A stretch of DNA of 64,000 nucleotides from Monosporascus cannonballus (taxonomy: Eukaryota > Ascomycota > Sordariomycetes > Xylariales): NCBI GenBank assembly GCA_004154925.1, contig QJNS01000216.1, forward strand, positions 62,001 to 126,000, given 5' to 3'. Positions 1 through 12,800 of this stretch are shown one piece after another (position 1 is the first letter of the stretch; every line of letters begins with the position of its first letter). Below the pieces are notes generated by a model, which saw only the letters and a list, made by a program, of their open reading frames with translations, was not told the DNA's origin and did not search any database. Both the position numbers and the translations under genes were made by a program.

Positions 1-3000
1 TGATTAAATTTCTTAATTATAATTATTTATATATATATATTTAATATTATACAATTATTATAATAATATTATTACCGTTTAATAAAATAAAATACGGTAA
101 TTATACTCGGAAAATATATAATAATTTAGCAAAAATTTAAAACGTATATAAAGATCGTAACGGCGTTAAGTTAACTTTCGATATAAATTATATTAATTAT
201 GTCGTTTTTTTTCGTATTTTAATTTTTATTATATATATTAATTTTTTAAATTTTGCCTTAATTTATATAATAATTTTTTTAAAGGTTAAACAATTATTCG
301 ATAAAATTTTAATATTATATGGTTTTTATAAGATACATTTTATTATTATATATTAAAAAACGTAAATTATTTATTATTATTATATATATATTAATATATG
401 TTTTATTTATAATAATTTCGAAATAATATTTAAATAAATACTCCGGAATTTCGATTATATATATATAACTTTTAAAAAGTTAATAAAATATATTTATATA
501 TTTTAACGATTTTCAAATTTCGTTTTTATTAAATTTCGAAAAAGTTATTAAATGGTATATAATATTATTCGTTTTTTTATACCAGAATATATTTATAAAA
601 TTATCGATACGAATAATGCGGATTATTAAATCATAAATTTTTAAAACCGCGAAATAAACGCTTTTTATAATATAAATTTAACCGGCGTATATTTTTAAAA
701 AATTATATAATTTAGACCGTTAATCGTTTTCGAGAATTTATAATTTATAATAATTTGCATAATATAGATAATATTAAGAATACAGTAATTTTATAGTTCC
801 GATTAAGCAAAATATAAAACCGTAATATATTTTATAATATATATTATGTGAATATTTTTTATAATATTAAATAAAAGAAAAATCCGTAATTTTACGTAAT
901 TAGCTTTTAAATAAATAATTTTATATAAAAATTAAATTTTTAAATATTATAATATATTCGGTATCAATATTAAGAATTTTAGCAGTTATCTGGAAAATCT
1001 AATTATTATTATATTTATATAAGATTTTAATATAAAGGAATTTTTAAAACCAGCTAAAAAAGAAATAAAGAAATTTTTAAAACCAACCGGGGACTTAATT
1101 GCGCCGATAAAGGGAAAATGCAGTAAAAAAAAAAGCTAGATCCGGCCGTGGACTTTTATTAAGGGAATTAAAAAGTTTTATTTCGAAAAAAAAATTACCA
1201 AAATCTTTAATAAAATAACGATAAGGTATATGGACGGTTTCGAAAAATATTAATTAGGACTGTATACTGATAAATATTAATTTTAATTATTAAAAAATAA
1301 GGTTATAAAGCGTAATTAATAAAAATTTATTATAAATCCGAAATTTTAAAGGTTTCGAATTAATATTTAAAAAAAACGGACGTCGGAATAACTATATTAA
1401 TAACGAAAAAAATAAGAAAATAAAATTTAAAAACTTTTAAGTCGGTATTATAAATTAAGGATTATAAATTAAAAAAAACAATTTATTAATAATTATAATA
1501 AATTATAATTTAAATTACGTAATACAAAATTCCGTTAATTTTTCTTATTAAAAAGATTTATTATATATTTATTACAGCATATAATTAATCCGGATTAAAA
1601 CGAATTAATATTTTATATAAAACTTAATAACTTAAAAATTAATAAAAATAACGAATTTAATAAATACATAATATATTAATAATTTTAAATAATATTATAT
1701 CAATATTTATAATTAACGCGTTTTATAATTATAACGTTATACCGAAATCGAACGCATTTTTTGTTATCGGTTTTAATTAAGACCGGCAAAATTTCGTTTT
1801 TTATTTTTTAACTTAATATTACGATTATGTTTTAATTTGTTATTAATATTATTATCCGATAAATATTATTTATTTTTAACGTACGGTTTTTTAATTTTGA
1901 TAAAGATTATTATTTTGATTTTTTTTCCCGATATATTATTTATAATATTAGGTTATAGATTATTACGTTTTGGCGATGCCGGCAATTCCGATAACGATAT
2001 AAAAATAATCGAATTATATAAATATAAATATAATAACGAAAATAAGATTAAAAAATTAAAAATACTTAAAAACGATAAATTTTGTACTAATATTATAAAT
2101 AAAAGAAATAAAGCAGATTTTTAGTTAAGATTACTTAATACGTTACAAATTACGTATATAAATATAGGCGTTATTATAACTAAAATTTAGATTCCAAATT
2201 ACGAAAATACATAAATTATATGCCGGTTTAATATTTAAATTATTAGAATTACTATTAAACAGTTAATTATAAATTTAAACCGAATAACCGTATATAGTAC
2301 ACTTTAATCAGGACAAAATATAACTTAAAACGGCTTTAAAATTTTTTCCGATATTTGTTAAATTTATAACGTAATAATAATTTATAATTTATATAAATCG
2401 GTTTACGGTATAAGGATATAATGCCGTTATTTCTGATTAAGCAAATTTCGCCGTTTGTAAAAAGTTATTCATATTTTTTGTAAAATCGAAAATATAACTT
2501 TTTTATATATTATATATAATATAAAAAATAAACGGTTTTTCAAAATATTTTAATATTATTATTTATCGAAATCGAGAACCGCCTTAATTAATTCGATTAT
2601 ATTTTAAATTAAATATGGATTTTTAATTTCGTTTAATTTATTCGGCAATTTATTAAGTAAAAATTGTTTAAATTTAATAAAAATAAATATTTATTTTGCT
2701 TTTTTATTGCCAAATAAAAATAATTTCGTAAAAAATAATTTATTTGCCTGTTATTTATATTAGGATTTTATTATTTTTTACATAATTACTTTTACCGAAC
2801 CGGCTTTTAATTATTTTTATATAAATATTTTCGAATTTAAAAGTTCGGATATATAAAAAAGTTAGGCGTATATATATTATAATAAATTTTAGCCGGAATT
2901 AAGTTATTACCGTTTTTTTTAATATAATAATTTTATTTTTTAAATATATTAAAATCGTTTTACATATATATTTGCCATTAAATAACGTATATTATTAAGG

Positions 3001-5030
3001 CTTTATTTTTATTTAATATGGTAGGTTAAAATTACTTTATTTTGGAAATTTAAAAGAAATATTTTAATTAATCGAAAGTTAAAATTAAAATTTAATAATT
3101 ATTTCGTTTTAATCGAGTTTATTTATAATAAATTACGTATCGTTTTTTTATTATCTAAATTTATTATGTCGTTTTTTATTACAACTTTTATATTTTTATA
3201 AATAATACGGTTTTTAATTTGCCGAACCTAAATTTTTTTAGTTATTTTATTTTTTTTTAAAATAAACGGCTTAATTTTATATTTATTAAATTCTTAATAA
3301 GATGTAAATAATATAACTTATTTATAATTATTTATATTTAATTGCTTATAATTATAATTTATTTAATTAAATTATTATTATATATTTTTAATCGAAAAAG
3401 TTTATAATATATTTTATTATATTATTTAATTAATTTTCGAAATATTTATATTTAATTTAAAAATAATAATAAATATATTAATACGGATAAAATTATTCGA
3501 TTATTTTAAATTAATATATATACGAATTTAATTTCCGTAAAATATTTCGGAATTATAAAAATTAATATTTTTTTATAGTTTTTAATAAATATTTCCGGTT
3601 TATTATAGTTTTAATTAAATAATTGCGGATATTTATAATTTGTATTTTATTATTTATATAAATAATAATTTTAATAATAAAATGTAAATTATTAAATTAA
3701 ATTAAAAAATATTATTTAATAATCCGAATATAATAATTATTAGGAAATTTAAATATTTTTAATTTAAACGTTAATATTTAAATATAAGAAAAATAATAAT
3801 ATCGATTTTGAGATAATTAATATTAAAACGCTGGATTTTCGCCTTATAATTATATTTAATTAAATTGCCGATTTAACAAAAATTATCATATTTCGTAATT
3901 TATTTTAATAATATTATTAATAATTATTATATACGTATATAAAAATATATAGATAAAAAAATAAAACGGATATTATAGATATTCATATATTTATATTGAA
4001 AATTTTTTTATTTTAATTATAAATATATTTTATCGATAATAATTAAATTATTTCGTTATTCGAAAATAAAATTTAATATAATAATTTGGAATTAATTATT
4101 TAATATTTATTTAAAATTAAGAATAATATAATTATGTTATCCGGCAATTATACGGTCAAACATCTTTAAGTTAATTTTTTTCGTATCCATAAATATTAGA
4201 ATAAAAATAAAATATGGAATTATTAATATAAATATTCGTTATTTTTTATTAATTTAATTAATAATATAACTTGGATAATAATTAAATCAATTATTAAAAA
4301 ATGTTTAAATAATTAAGAATTTTTCAAAATTTATTTTAATAATAAAAACATATTAAGTTTTCTGAAAACCAAATTATATATTATATCGATTTATTTTTTC
4401 CGTAAAATACGGCCTTATTCGTTAAATATAATATTTAATATAAGGCAAATAAATTAACGGCTTAAAATTTTTTTAAAGTTATTAATTATATATATAATGT
4501 TAATATATAAGTTAATTATGTTTATATCGGTAAGAAATTAATAAAAGTATTAAATAAAAATAAATATTTCGTTTTAAAAATTTAAATATTCGAATATATT
4601 ATCCGTATTTGGTTAATTAAAAAAAATAAGTTTCGAAATTTATTATGGACGATTTTAAACCTTAGATATTATTATTTTGGTTTATAAAGTTATATTATTA
4701 TCGTATTAACTTAAAAAAGGTAAAAGAATTTAATATATATTAATTAAAATTTTAAATTATTTTTTATTATAATAATTTTTATTTTATATTAATTAAGATT
4801 ATTATTATATTAAAAGATAAAAATTTTAATTTTGCATTAAATTATATAGATTAAAATTTTAAAAGTTTTATAATTAATATATATTATTAAAATTAATAAT
4901 AATAATTTTTGCGAATTTATATAAAAACGTATTAAACGAAACGAAAAAATTATAATTTGTTATTAGGCCTTATTTTGGAGGTTTTATTATTTTTGTAAGT
5001 AATATTCTTAAAGGAATTTAGCTAATATAT
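1..5030. repeat. AT-rich RIP-degraded block, unidentified element(s)
   Basis: The whole block is very AT-rich. It is packed with TAA/TAG in all frames, is poor in CpA/TpG and still contains many CpG dinucleotides, which is the pattern left by RIP in Pezizomycotina. The longest open frame is 95 codons at 1837-2124 (+), rich in Ile/Lys/Asn, and matches nothing I recognise. No terminal repeats are visible, and the left end lies outside the window. I compared it by eye with the Gypsy elements at 35-50 kb and saw no shared zinc-knuckle, RT, integrase or chromodomain segments, so it is probably a different repeat family. The right edge near 5030 is abrupt. Confidence 0.8.
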
Positions 5031-7202
5031 TGGACCCCTGACAGATACTTCTTGATCAAAAGCTATAGCTGTGGCTACGACTGCTGCGCCGCAGGCGCAG
5101 CCACAACCTCCAAAATGGGGTCCTGATCACGATGAGGCAAGGTGGTCCGTGTAGACCCACTGCCCTTTGGTCGAAAAAGGCGGTACCTATCAGCGCCAAG
5201 ACATGATGGTCTGTGCGCAGAAGAAAATCTGCACCCAGAGACCGGAAGTCGGTTTCGAACGGGACTGTACCCCGATTCGCGCCCTTCCCGGTCCGTCTCC
5301 TGACCCCTCCCCCCACCCTGCATTATCGGGATGACGTTTCGATCTCTGTGCAAGCTAGAGGAGGCCGAGCAAACCGCCGCCGAAATGGCGCCACTTCTTG
5401 CGCCGCGGGCTTTATTGTTCCGGCCCGAGCAATACTACAGACGGGGTTCGGTTCCAGGTTGCTTGCGGTATCTATACAGTAGTTGAAGGCCAAGCTCGCT
5501 AGGACTCGAACGCCTTCCGGAGAGCTCCATGTCATGCTAGGTACCGAGAACCCGTATTAATCTCGGGTCATCGTAGGCTTTCCAACAGTCTCGCATCTTT
5601 GCAGGAATTGCCATGCTGCTCAGCTGGTTCACTGGAGTATCCTATTACTTGGCCTTACCTCTGGATAGTTCTCTGCCATCTTGAAGTCTCGCGAATGATT
5701 TGGAAGAGGGCTTCCTTAGGGGGGCTAACGACCTGCTAATCGGTTCCGACCAAGATATCAAGATGATAGTCAGGCCCGATCTTAACTTGGCCCAGGATGA
5801 GGACGATGGACAATGAGTATTCGTCGCCCCTGTCCCCGCTCTTATTCATTTCAATGGTGCCAGTCTCCTTTTCGTGGGCGTATAACAGTCGGATCGCCAG
5901 ACCATCGACCAACTCACAACACGAGAAGTTTAAGAAGACAAATGAGTCAAGGCTTAAGCCCTTGGATGGTCTTCAGAGATGCTGTACAATAATTGATTGT
6001 GTTAGACGTCTGCATTGAACCCGCCCTTTGGCACGGCCAGCCTTGTGTGGATGTTCACTCTGCCCCGATATGGTATTTTACTTCCTTCACCGAGGCGATG
6101 AGCATAATAGCAACATCCGACATTCGCCCAAGAAGAGCAAGGTAGCACACGGCACCTGTTCCCAAGTAAGCTTCCCGTGATTTTCCGTCATGTATCCTGG
6201 CCGTAATTTCGTCCACGTCCACGCGATGCGTGGTGCCGTCTTCAAGCCGCATTTCCGCAGACGATGGCGTATATACACACGACGCATCTGGGTAAAGGGC
6301 ATTTATCCCGCGACCGTGCAGATTGTTTCGGGTAGAGCATACGTATTGACTAGGAGTAAATCGGCTGAGGGGCCCAATTCCTGGCGGAATTGTAAGAGGA
6401 GATGCTCCCTGTTATAGAGTAGAAAATGTAGAGGGTTGAAGGATGGCAGAGATTTTGTTAGGTTTACCAGTAGATACAGTATAGCATCCGCGAGAAGGAG
6501 CGGATATCGACAGGATACTCTACCTATATCGCCATATCTGTCTAGTCTATCCTCGAAACCTGTAGCGCGGTTCTAAAGTCACCTCTTCTATTCCAACACC
6601 AGGTAAAGTCTTGTCGGTGGTGCTGACATTACCACAACGGCACGGAAGATCACGGGCAAGGCATACACCAAAACTTGGCAAGAGCGTGACTAGACTTCAT
6701 GCGACGACTGGCAATTCTGTGTTCCCATTGTCTATTGATTACGCGGTTATTCCGCCCAAGGACCTGCTAGCCCTATACCATACCACACGCAGTAACCTCG
6801 TACGCTGCAACACACACGGATCCCATCACCTCAAGCTAGTGGGGAACTCTCCTTACCTTTGGTTTTCATCCTGGTCATAGGGGGTCTATCAGCGTCAGTC
6901 GGCCTCTTGTTGATCCCGTATCAACGTCCGGCAGGCAATCCGCCGAGAAGGAAGGACAAGGAACCGGCTCGCGTATGGCGCAGATCTTTGTCTCTCGACT
7001 TACGACTCAGTACCTCGTACTCGCCTCACATTCCTCAACTAACATGCTCCATCGTTCCCATGGGTTCTGGCAGCGGGCAGATTGCAATCCAGGAAGTTGA
7101 TGCCTTGCGGGCTGTAGGACGTCAAAGTCTCGCCAGTACAAGCGGGCTGTCCGCGTCGAAGGATGAGCTTCCGTCCGATCTCAAGTAGTCGGCCGGCTCA
7201 TC
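5031..7202. other. Gene-free GC-balanced stretch
   Basis: Composition switches to about 50% GC at once after the RIP block. The open frames here (up to 109 codons) overlap on both strands and show no domain, no Kozak-like start and no splice-linked continuation, so I call none of them genes. One hairpin lies at 5084-5100. The end of this stretch is the downstream flank of the APC2 gene. Confidence 0.6.
5071..5104. repeat. Small GC-rich hairpin beside the RIP border
   Basis: CTGCGCC (5084-5090) and GGCGCAG (5094-5100) form a perfect 7-bp stem with a GCA loop. The flanks GTGGCT (5071-5076) and AGCCAC (5099-5104) add an imperfect outer inverted repeat. It lies about 50 bp outside the RIP border. 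It may be coincidental or the remnant of an element end. Confidence 0.4.
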
Positions 7203-9818
7203 TCACTTCTTCACGAGCTTGTATTTTCCGCCTGCGAGCTCCAGCTCGCCCTCGGCAACCTTCTCGCCGAGGAACTCCTGCAGCTCCTCGTTGCTCCAGG
7301 GAAAGCCCTCAGCGATGAGCATCTTCATCATCATGGCGATCTGGCCGAGCGGCATCGCGGGGCTCGAGTTGGTCAGCATGCCCACGATGAACTGCCAGTA
7401 CACCTGGCGCTTCTCCTTCTCCTTCTCGCTGACGCCGGACTTGGCTTTGCGAGGCGCCGCGCCGGATTTTTCGGCGGCCGGCAACGCCATCCCCGCGCCG
7501 GGTGGCACCAAGGACTCTTCGACGTCCGATATGCGCTCGATGACGACGTAGCTTCCGTCTCCTCTCTTCCGTATCACACGCTTCTTCTCCCAGAATTCGA
7601 GTGCTGCAGTGAGGAGGTCCTCGTCCATCTCCAACTTCACCCATAGATCATCGAACGTCCAACTGGAGGCATTCTCTTCGCTGAAGCAGTCGATCACGGC
7701 AGCCTCGTAAGTGTGCACATCTTCTAGTAATGTGCGATCCTCTAGCTCTAGTTCCACCGTTACTTGACCAAGATGATGGAGCCATTTCATCTTACGAGAT
7801 GGCTTCAGATGCTCAAAGGTCTCCTCATAGGCCTGCTGCATCTGAATCACGCTTCGTGGCAAGATGAACCGCTCTTCGCCCATATCAGGCCAGAAAAGAC
7901 GCGATAATATCCGGGCGTGAATCGTCCACTCGCCTTGTCTCTTGTCAGGGTGATTTATAATACCCCTATGGATGACGCCATCTAGTCTCCTTGAGTCTTG
8001 GATGTCCTTTATCATCACGTCACAAGCTTGTAGAGAAGAATCACCGAAGCGCTTCTTTAGGAGATCGAGAACTCCAATCTCCTGCTCAAAACCTGCTTGG
8101 CCCGAGAGCAGCCGCTGTCCAATGATGCTCTGGAATTCTTTTATAAACACTTCTGCGGAGCCCAGAGCGCCGATAAGCGTTCCGATGACGTCCTCTGATG
8201 TTCGCCTCTTGTAGTTGGAGCCGGCATCTATAGGTGGTGGTACCCACGTCAAGTCGTCCCATTCTTCGTCTTGACGCTCGGTGCGGTATTGATCTGGATC
8301 ATAGAGCAGGTCGACGAGTTCTACTAGCTTGGAGTGTCGAGCCTCTGTGTTTGCTTCTTTGGGATTGGATAGAAGGCCTGTCACGATGATGCGAACCGTG
8401 TCTTCTCTGGTACATAAATAAAGCTGTAGAGAGTACGCAACCCGATCGAGTAGGACTCTTGAGTGATCGAGCTTGTGGAAGGTCCTGATCATGGCGATGT
8501 AGGTACGAAGGATTTCGAGGGTTGAGCGCCCCGGGTGCAGTAGGCGCCTCTGTAGCGCGGCTGAGAAGGCATCGGTAAGCTGTAGCCGTCTCTGAGGCGT
8601 CGTAACTGCAAAGCGTAAGTCCTCGATACCGCCTTCGCTGTTCGGCCAGTCTATAACGATGCCGAACAGCTCTTTGATTCGGAGGGTGGCGAGCCGCCCA
8701 ACCGCGATCTCCTTCCACTTTTCCACGTCCGTCCAAGATACTTGGACACCTCCAAGTCTAGTCGTGACTTCTACCGCCAACCTGGAGTAACTGTTCTCGA
8801 CCCAATCCGAGAGCTCTCTTATGCAGCGGGGCTGTAAATTTGGGCGGCCTGGGGTCAATATCTTGGTCTCCGGGTCTCTGCTCGGTTCCCACACCCCAGC
8901 GAATGATTCTTGTATGTAGGCAACCATCATTCCATCTAACATTTCAGCAAACAGAATTTGGAACCTCTCGCATGCTAGGCCGACATCACACAGTGACTCG
9001 ACAAGCTGATGCAACTCCTTTCTAGCTCTGTCTATTTCAGAGGCAGTTATCTTATCCCGTTGGGGCGAATCGCTCGAAGTCTTCAGCCCTAGGACGAGTT
9101 TCATCAATTGGCTCATAACTGTCCTCAATGCGTTCATTAAGGGGCTTGACATAGAATTGCCGAAGATGGCGTGCAGGTCTCGTTGGAACTTCCTCAGTGC
9201 ACGGTCCGCATCATCTCGACTCATGGCCCGGACAATGAGCGACAAGCCATATAGGTATTGCCTACGGGCCGCTTCTAGTGTCCGGATGCTACCCAGAAGG
9301 ACCTGCGTCTGATCCGAGTATCCACCACAGACACCTAGCAGCGGCAGCACGTGACTGACGAAGTGTAACCGAACCTGCTGGGTATGCCAGGTCAGAAGGT
9401 CCTCGGTGTACGCCGCAAGGGGAAGGCGCGAGGCTGGGTCCAGGACATCGCGTAAAGCGTCCTCGAATACGCCGTCGTCGGCATCCTGCGAGTTCGGCAA
9501 CGAGCCAAACGAGTCCTCGGCCGTGACCGAAGGCGGCAAGGCTATGCGGGAGGTGACGATATGCCAGGCCCTGTCAAAGCGGGTCTGTTGTGAGGCGTGA
9601 GGATTCTCTGGGGAAGTGACGAACAGCTGGGAGTGCGAGGCTGGGTCGACGCATTTTGGGCAGACCAACTGAGCCTGAGGGCCCCCAAAAGGCTGGCCCC
9701 GATCGGTGTACCGTCCAGACGGCGTCGAATAAGGTGTAGGCTGAGAGATCTCAGTTTGGAAGACTGACTGGATGGCCTTCCGCCTACGTGCATTCCACCT
9801 GGACTCGGCGACTGTCAT
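7203..9818 (-). CDS. APC2: Anaphase-promoting complex subunit 2 (cullin-like)
   Basis: A single open frame of 871 codons from the ATG at 9818. The frame extends a few codons upstream to a GTG but is stopped at 9864-9866, so the ATG is the natural start unless an upstream exon exists. The C-terminal half has the cullin-homology region typical of Apc2, including HARILSRLFWPDM, the following LPRSVIQMQQAYEETFEHLKPSRK-type helices and a beta-rich stretch LGQVTVELELEDRTLL. It ends in the winged-helix APC2 domain (PLGQIAMMMKMLIAEGF ... ELAGGKYKLVKK) at the extreme C terminus. In the APC/C ubiquitin ligase, Apc2 pairs with the RING subunit Apc11 to bind the E2 and ubiquitinate securin and mitotic cyclins. 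The length suits fungal Apc2. No frameshift, RIP damage or intron is seen. The assignment is from recognised family features, not from a search. Confidence 0.93.
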   Translation of the reverse strand: MTVAESRWNARRRKAIQSVFQTEISQPTPYSTPSGRYTDRGQPFGGPQAQLVCPKCVDPASHSQLFVTSPENPHASQQTRFDRAWHIVTSRIALPPSVTAEDSFGSLPNSQDADDGVFEDALRDVLDPASRLPLAAYTEDLLTWHTQQVRLHFVSHVLPLLGVCGGYSDQTQVLLGSIRTLEAARRQYLYGLSLIVRAMSRDDADRALRKFQRDLHAIFGNSMSSPLMNALRTVMSQLMKLVLGLKTSSDSPQRDKITASEIDRARKELHQLVESLCDVGLACERFQILFAEMLDGMMVAYIQESFAGVWEPSRDPETKILTPGRPNLQPRCIRELSDWVENSYSRLAVEVTTRLGGVQVSWTDVEKWKEIAVGRLATLRIKELFGIVIDWPNSEGGIEDLRFAVTTPQRRLQLTDAFSAALQRRLLHPGRSTLEILRTYIAMIRTFHKLDHSRVLLDRVAYSLQLYLCTREDTVRIIVTGLLSNPKEANTEARHSKLVELVDLLYDPDQYRTERQDEEWDDLTWVPPPIDAGSNYKRRTSEDVIGTLIGALGSAEVFIKEFQSIIGQRLLSGQAGFEQEIGVLDLLKKRFGDSSLQACDVMIKDIQDSRRLDGVIHRGIINHPDKRQGEWTIHARILSRLFWPDMGEERFILPRSVIQMQQAYEETFEHLKPSRKMKWLHHLGQVTVELELEDRTLLEDVHTYEAAVIDCFSEENASSWTFDDLWVKLEMDEDLLTAALEFWEKKRVIRKRGDGSYVVIERISDVEESLVPPGAGMALPAAEKSGAAPRKAKSGVSEKEKEKRQVYWQFIVGMLTNSSPAMPLGQIAMMMKMLIAEGFPWSNEELQEFLGEKVAEGELELAGGKYKLVKK

Positions 9819-12800
9819 CTTTTCAGGCACCAGTTGGCGTCCTGGATATCGGGCTGGTACTGTTTATCATGTACCGGTACCATGCCCTCACTCTGCCCCG
9901 TTTGTTCTTCTGAAACAATGTTATGGCGATTTCGACGGGCCCTCTGCCTCGTCGTCTGTTATATTTCGGGAAACACGCTAACGTTGGTGTTGTTGCCGTT
10001 CGGGCCCGTGTATTGTGGGCTTGGTTCGGGGTTGAACGTTATTGGGGGCCACACACAAAGTACCAGGTGGTTTCAGGTTTACATTGGGGGTTGCTAACCA
10101 CATATGTGGAAGTGTGGCTGAGAAGTGAAATGATGAGGTAATCAGCTAGTTCCAGGCTAATGCTAATTAAGGTTAGAGTGGGCGGTGAGGGCGTCTGTGG
10201 CGGCTAGCTCTCATTTTCCAGACACGTTTGGTAAGCGAAATTAAGCGCCATCTGACATACTGGAAAGTACCATCCAAGCCATCTTCTAGATGCACGTCCC
10301 GCCATTTCGCCAGGTGACACCCTGATCTGAGTGTGTTACCTCCGGCTGATAAGGGTGGGGGACGTCAGGCCAGGCAGGACGCCTTATCGGTGCTCATAGA
10401 CTCCCCAGCCCAGTAAAGGCCCCTCCTAACAGAGATAGAAGGCAAAGGAGCTACACATACACCTACAACTGTGTAGGTGCTCATGAGTGTCATTTAATGA
10501 TTACCTCACTTCGATGACGCATATGGTAAGCGAGTACGTAAGATTGTCAATCGGTTTCGTCTGCGGCATTGTCCTCAATGTGAGAGAAGTGGCTGCTGAC
10601 CTTCCATGCAGTACTCCGTCGTGCACACTTCCTGTTTGGGCGTGGAAGCCGGGTTCCTGTGTAACTCTTGGCTGTGACGCTCCGCGAATCGCGAGTTTTC
10701 CGGCTCCTCAGTACCAAGCCTCATCATGTGGTCATATTACGAAAGTGCTCGGCTCGCAGCATGCACACATCGCTAGTACGCATATATGGTAAGCGGCCCC
10801 TGACAGGCTGACTCAGTAATGAACAGACCCATCACCAAACGTAAAGAGTACCAATGGACACTTTTCAAGATGTTACGATATACTAGCTTGCCTCGTAAGG
10901 ACGATCTCCTATCCCGCCTGAGACTTGGTTATGGATAACGGCAAATATCCAGTGACAGGTGTCCCGAAGACAGGCGCTATCGGGGATCCACGGAAGCAGC
11001 ACTGTTAGCGCTGACGAAGTACTTGCATGCTCTAGGTATATGGTTAGCTTCGGGTCTCGTATTAAGTCGGCATAGGGGACCAAATACCAAGGTGCAAGCC
11101 GAATTCCTCTCCACGGTAAGACACTGTAAGCAAGTTAATGGGCGACACTAGGCCTATAGCTAATATACCCGAATTCCAGGCCTCAGCTAGTGAGTCTCTT
11201 GATTAGAAAGCATTGCGAGAGCCTCGACTGTCGATTTGTAAATACGACTTGCCTTGCCTGACTCCGCCAGAGCGAAGGGTACTGTGGCCACTATGTGGCT
11301 TTGCGCAAAGTTGAGGCATCTGACCTACTTGAATTAGGCACGCGAGTTAGCCCAATTTTAAACCTAGCAGAGAGACAGACAGCGTCGCATAAAGCCGGGC
11401 ACCCAAACACCAGGACTTCCGACAGTAGGCCAACCAAGCCAATGATCGTAGTGCTATAGGCCCCCACCGAGTACAGCGACGCCTGCACTCAGCGTTGATA
11501 AACCTAAACTCCACGATTTCTTCGAACGTGATACGTGACGTGTCCTAGTGGGTCCATAGCCATAAGAGCATTTGTGCCCACGGTAGAGTATACTCAGAGA
11601 GCCCGCCATATCAAGCTGCCGAACTAGGCGGAATATAACCGAGGTTGTAATAAGGATGAAGAATGTACGTAAAGCTGCCATTGTCATCAAAGGCTGTGAC
11701 ACCATAGCTATGGTTACCTTGTCGTGGTGCCTATTCGGCGCGGTTGCGGACCTGGAATGAAGTCAACAGATACTGTAGACTGCTCCAAACTCGAATATCG
11801 ATGAACTAATCAAGTTACGCCTCGCCAAGTCGTACGTATAACGGACTTAGCATACGTTTGGGACTTCATAAGAGCGAGGCGCGGCTTCGTAGGCGAGGCT
11901 AATCATCCCCCCCTCCCCCCCTTGACGTAACACCAGCGCTGAAACCACGGGGACTTGGGCATATTTCTCTCGGAAGTACTGCGCCAGGCCACACTGATTC
12001 AGACACATCGCAGCGTCTTGCGGCGCTCAAGGGGCTCAGGATATCTGTTGGACTAGCTGCTAGAATACGGCAAAGCAAGGCACAGCTAGCCGTTGTTCGC
12101 CTTGTTGCTTCTTGGTTGCCTGATGTGTTTACGAGTCGGGCAGCAGGTTTGTAGGCTCATCCAGGGCCGAACTTCTCCTTGCGCAATTCGGCCCTGGGAG
12201 AATGACAAGGCCTGCCTTACCGTATGCTCAGCGTGCCGCAGCGCAGTGTTCCAGCCAGTTACCAACTGTAAATCCGCAGTCGCAAGGAGTACCTATTAGA
12301 CAGTATCCCCACGTAAAGGGCCTATGCCCAGTGCTCCATTGGGCCATGCCGGGCCTCCCAGTACTACCACCCAGGCTGGCAGTCACGAACACTTGCCTCC
12401 GACATCAGGGATATGGCCTATGCCTAAAGAACCCTCAGCTAGTATTCCAGTATATGGCAGAGTGGATATTACGGACCTTGTTTATAGGTAAGACGGACTG
12501 CTATTAACTTCCTGTATGTCTGCCCAACTCTTCAAGTAGTATATCCCACCAAGAAATTGAATTTTAGGTGATGATCAGGGCGGTGAACATAGGGCTTCGA
12601 TATCTGCACTCTGGTGTCTCTGTGCTACAAATGCGCAATGCTGGTGGGGAAGTAGCGGAGCGTATTGGCCCCAATCTAATGGGGGCTTTTGCATCAACTT
12701 GAATTGGCGTCCCCCTAGCTACTTGCGGCGAGTTATGCGGCTTATGTGATACTAAAGGGAATAAATTATGGCAACTTGTGGCTTCTGCCGGCTTTAACTT

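Noticed and set aside
1837..2124. 95-codon open frame in the AT-rich block
   Set aside because: Composition is driven by AT (Ile/Lys/Asn/Leu). No start context and no family resemblance. Most likely a chance gap between RIP stops.
9819..9830. Extension of APC2 to a GTG at 9830
   Set aside because: GTG is not a usual start in fungi, and the first ATG is four codons downstream. A stop lies just upstream in the same frame.
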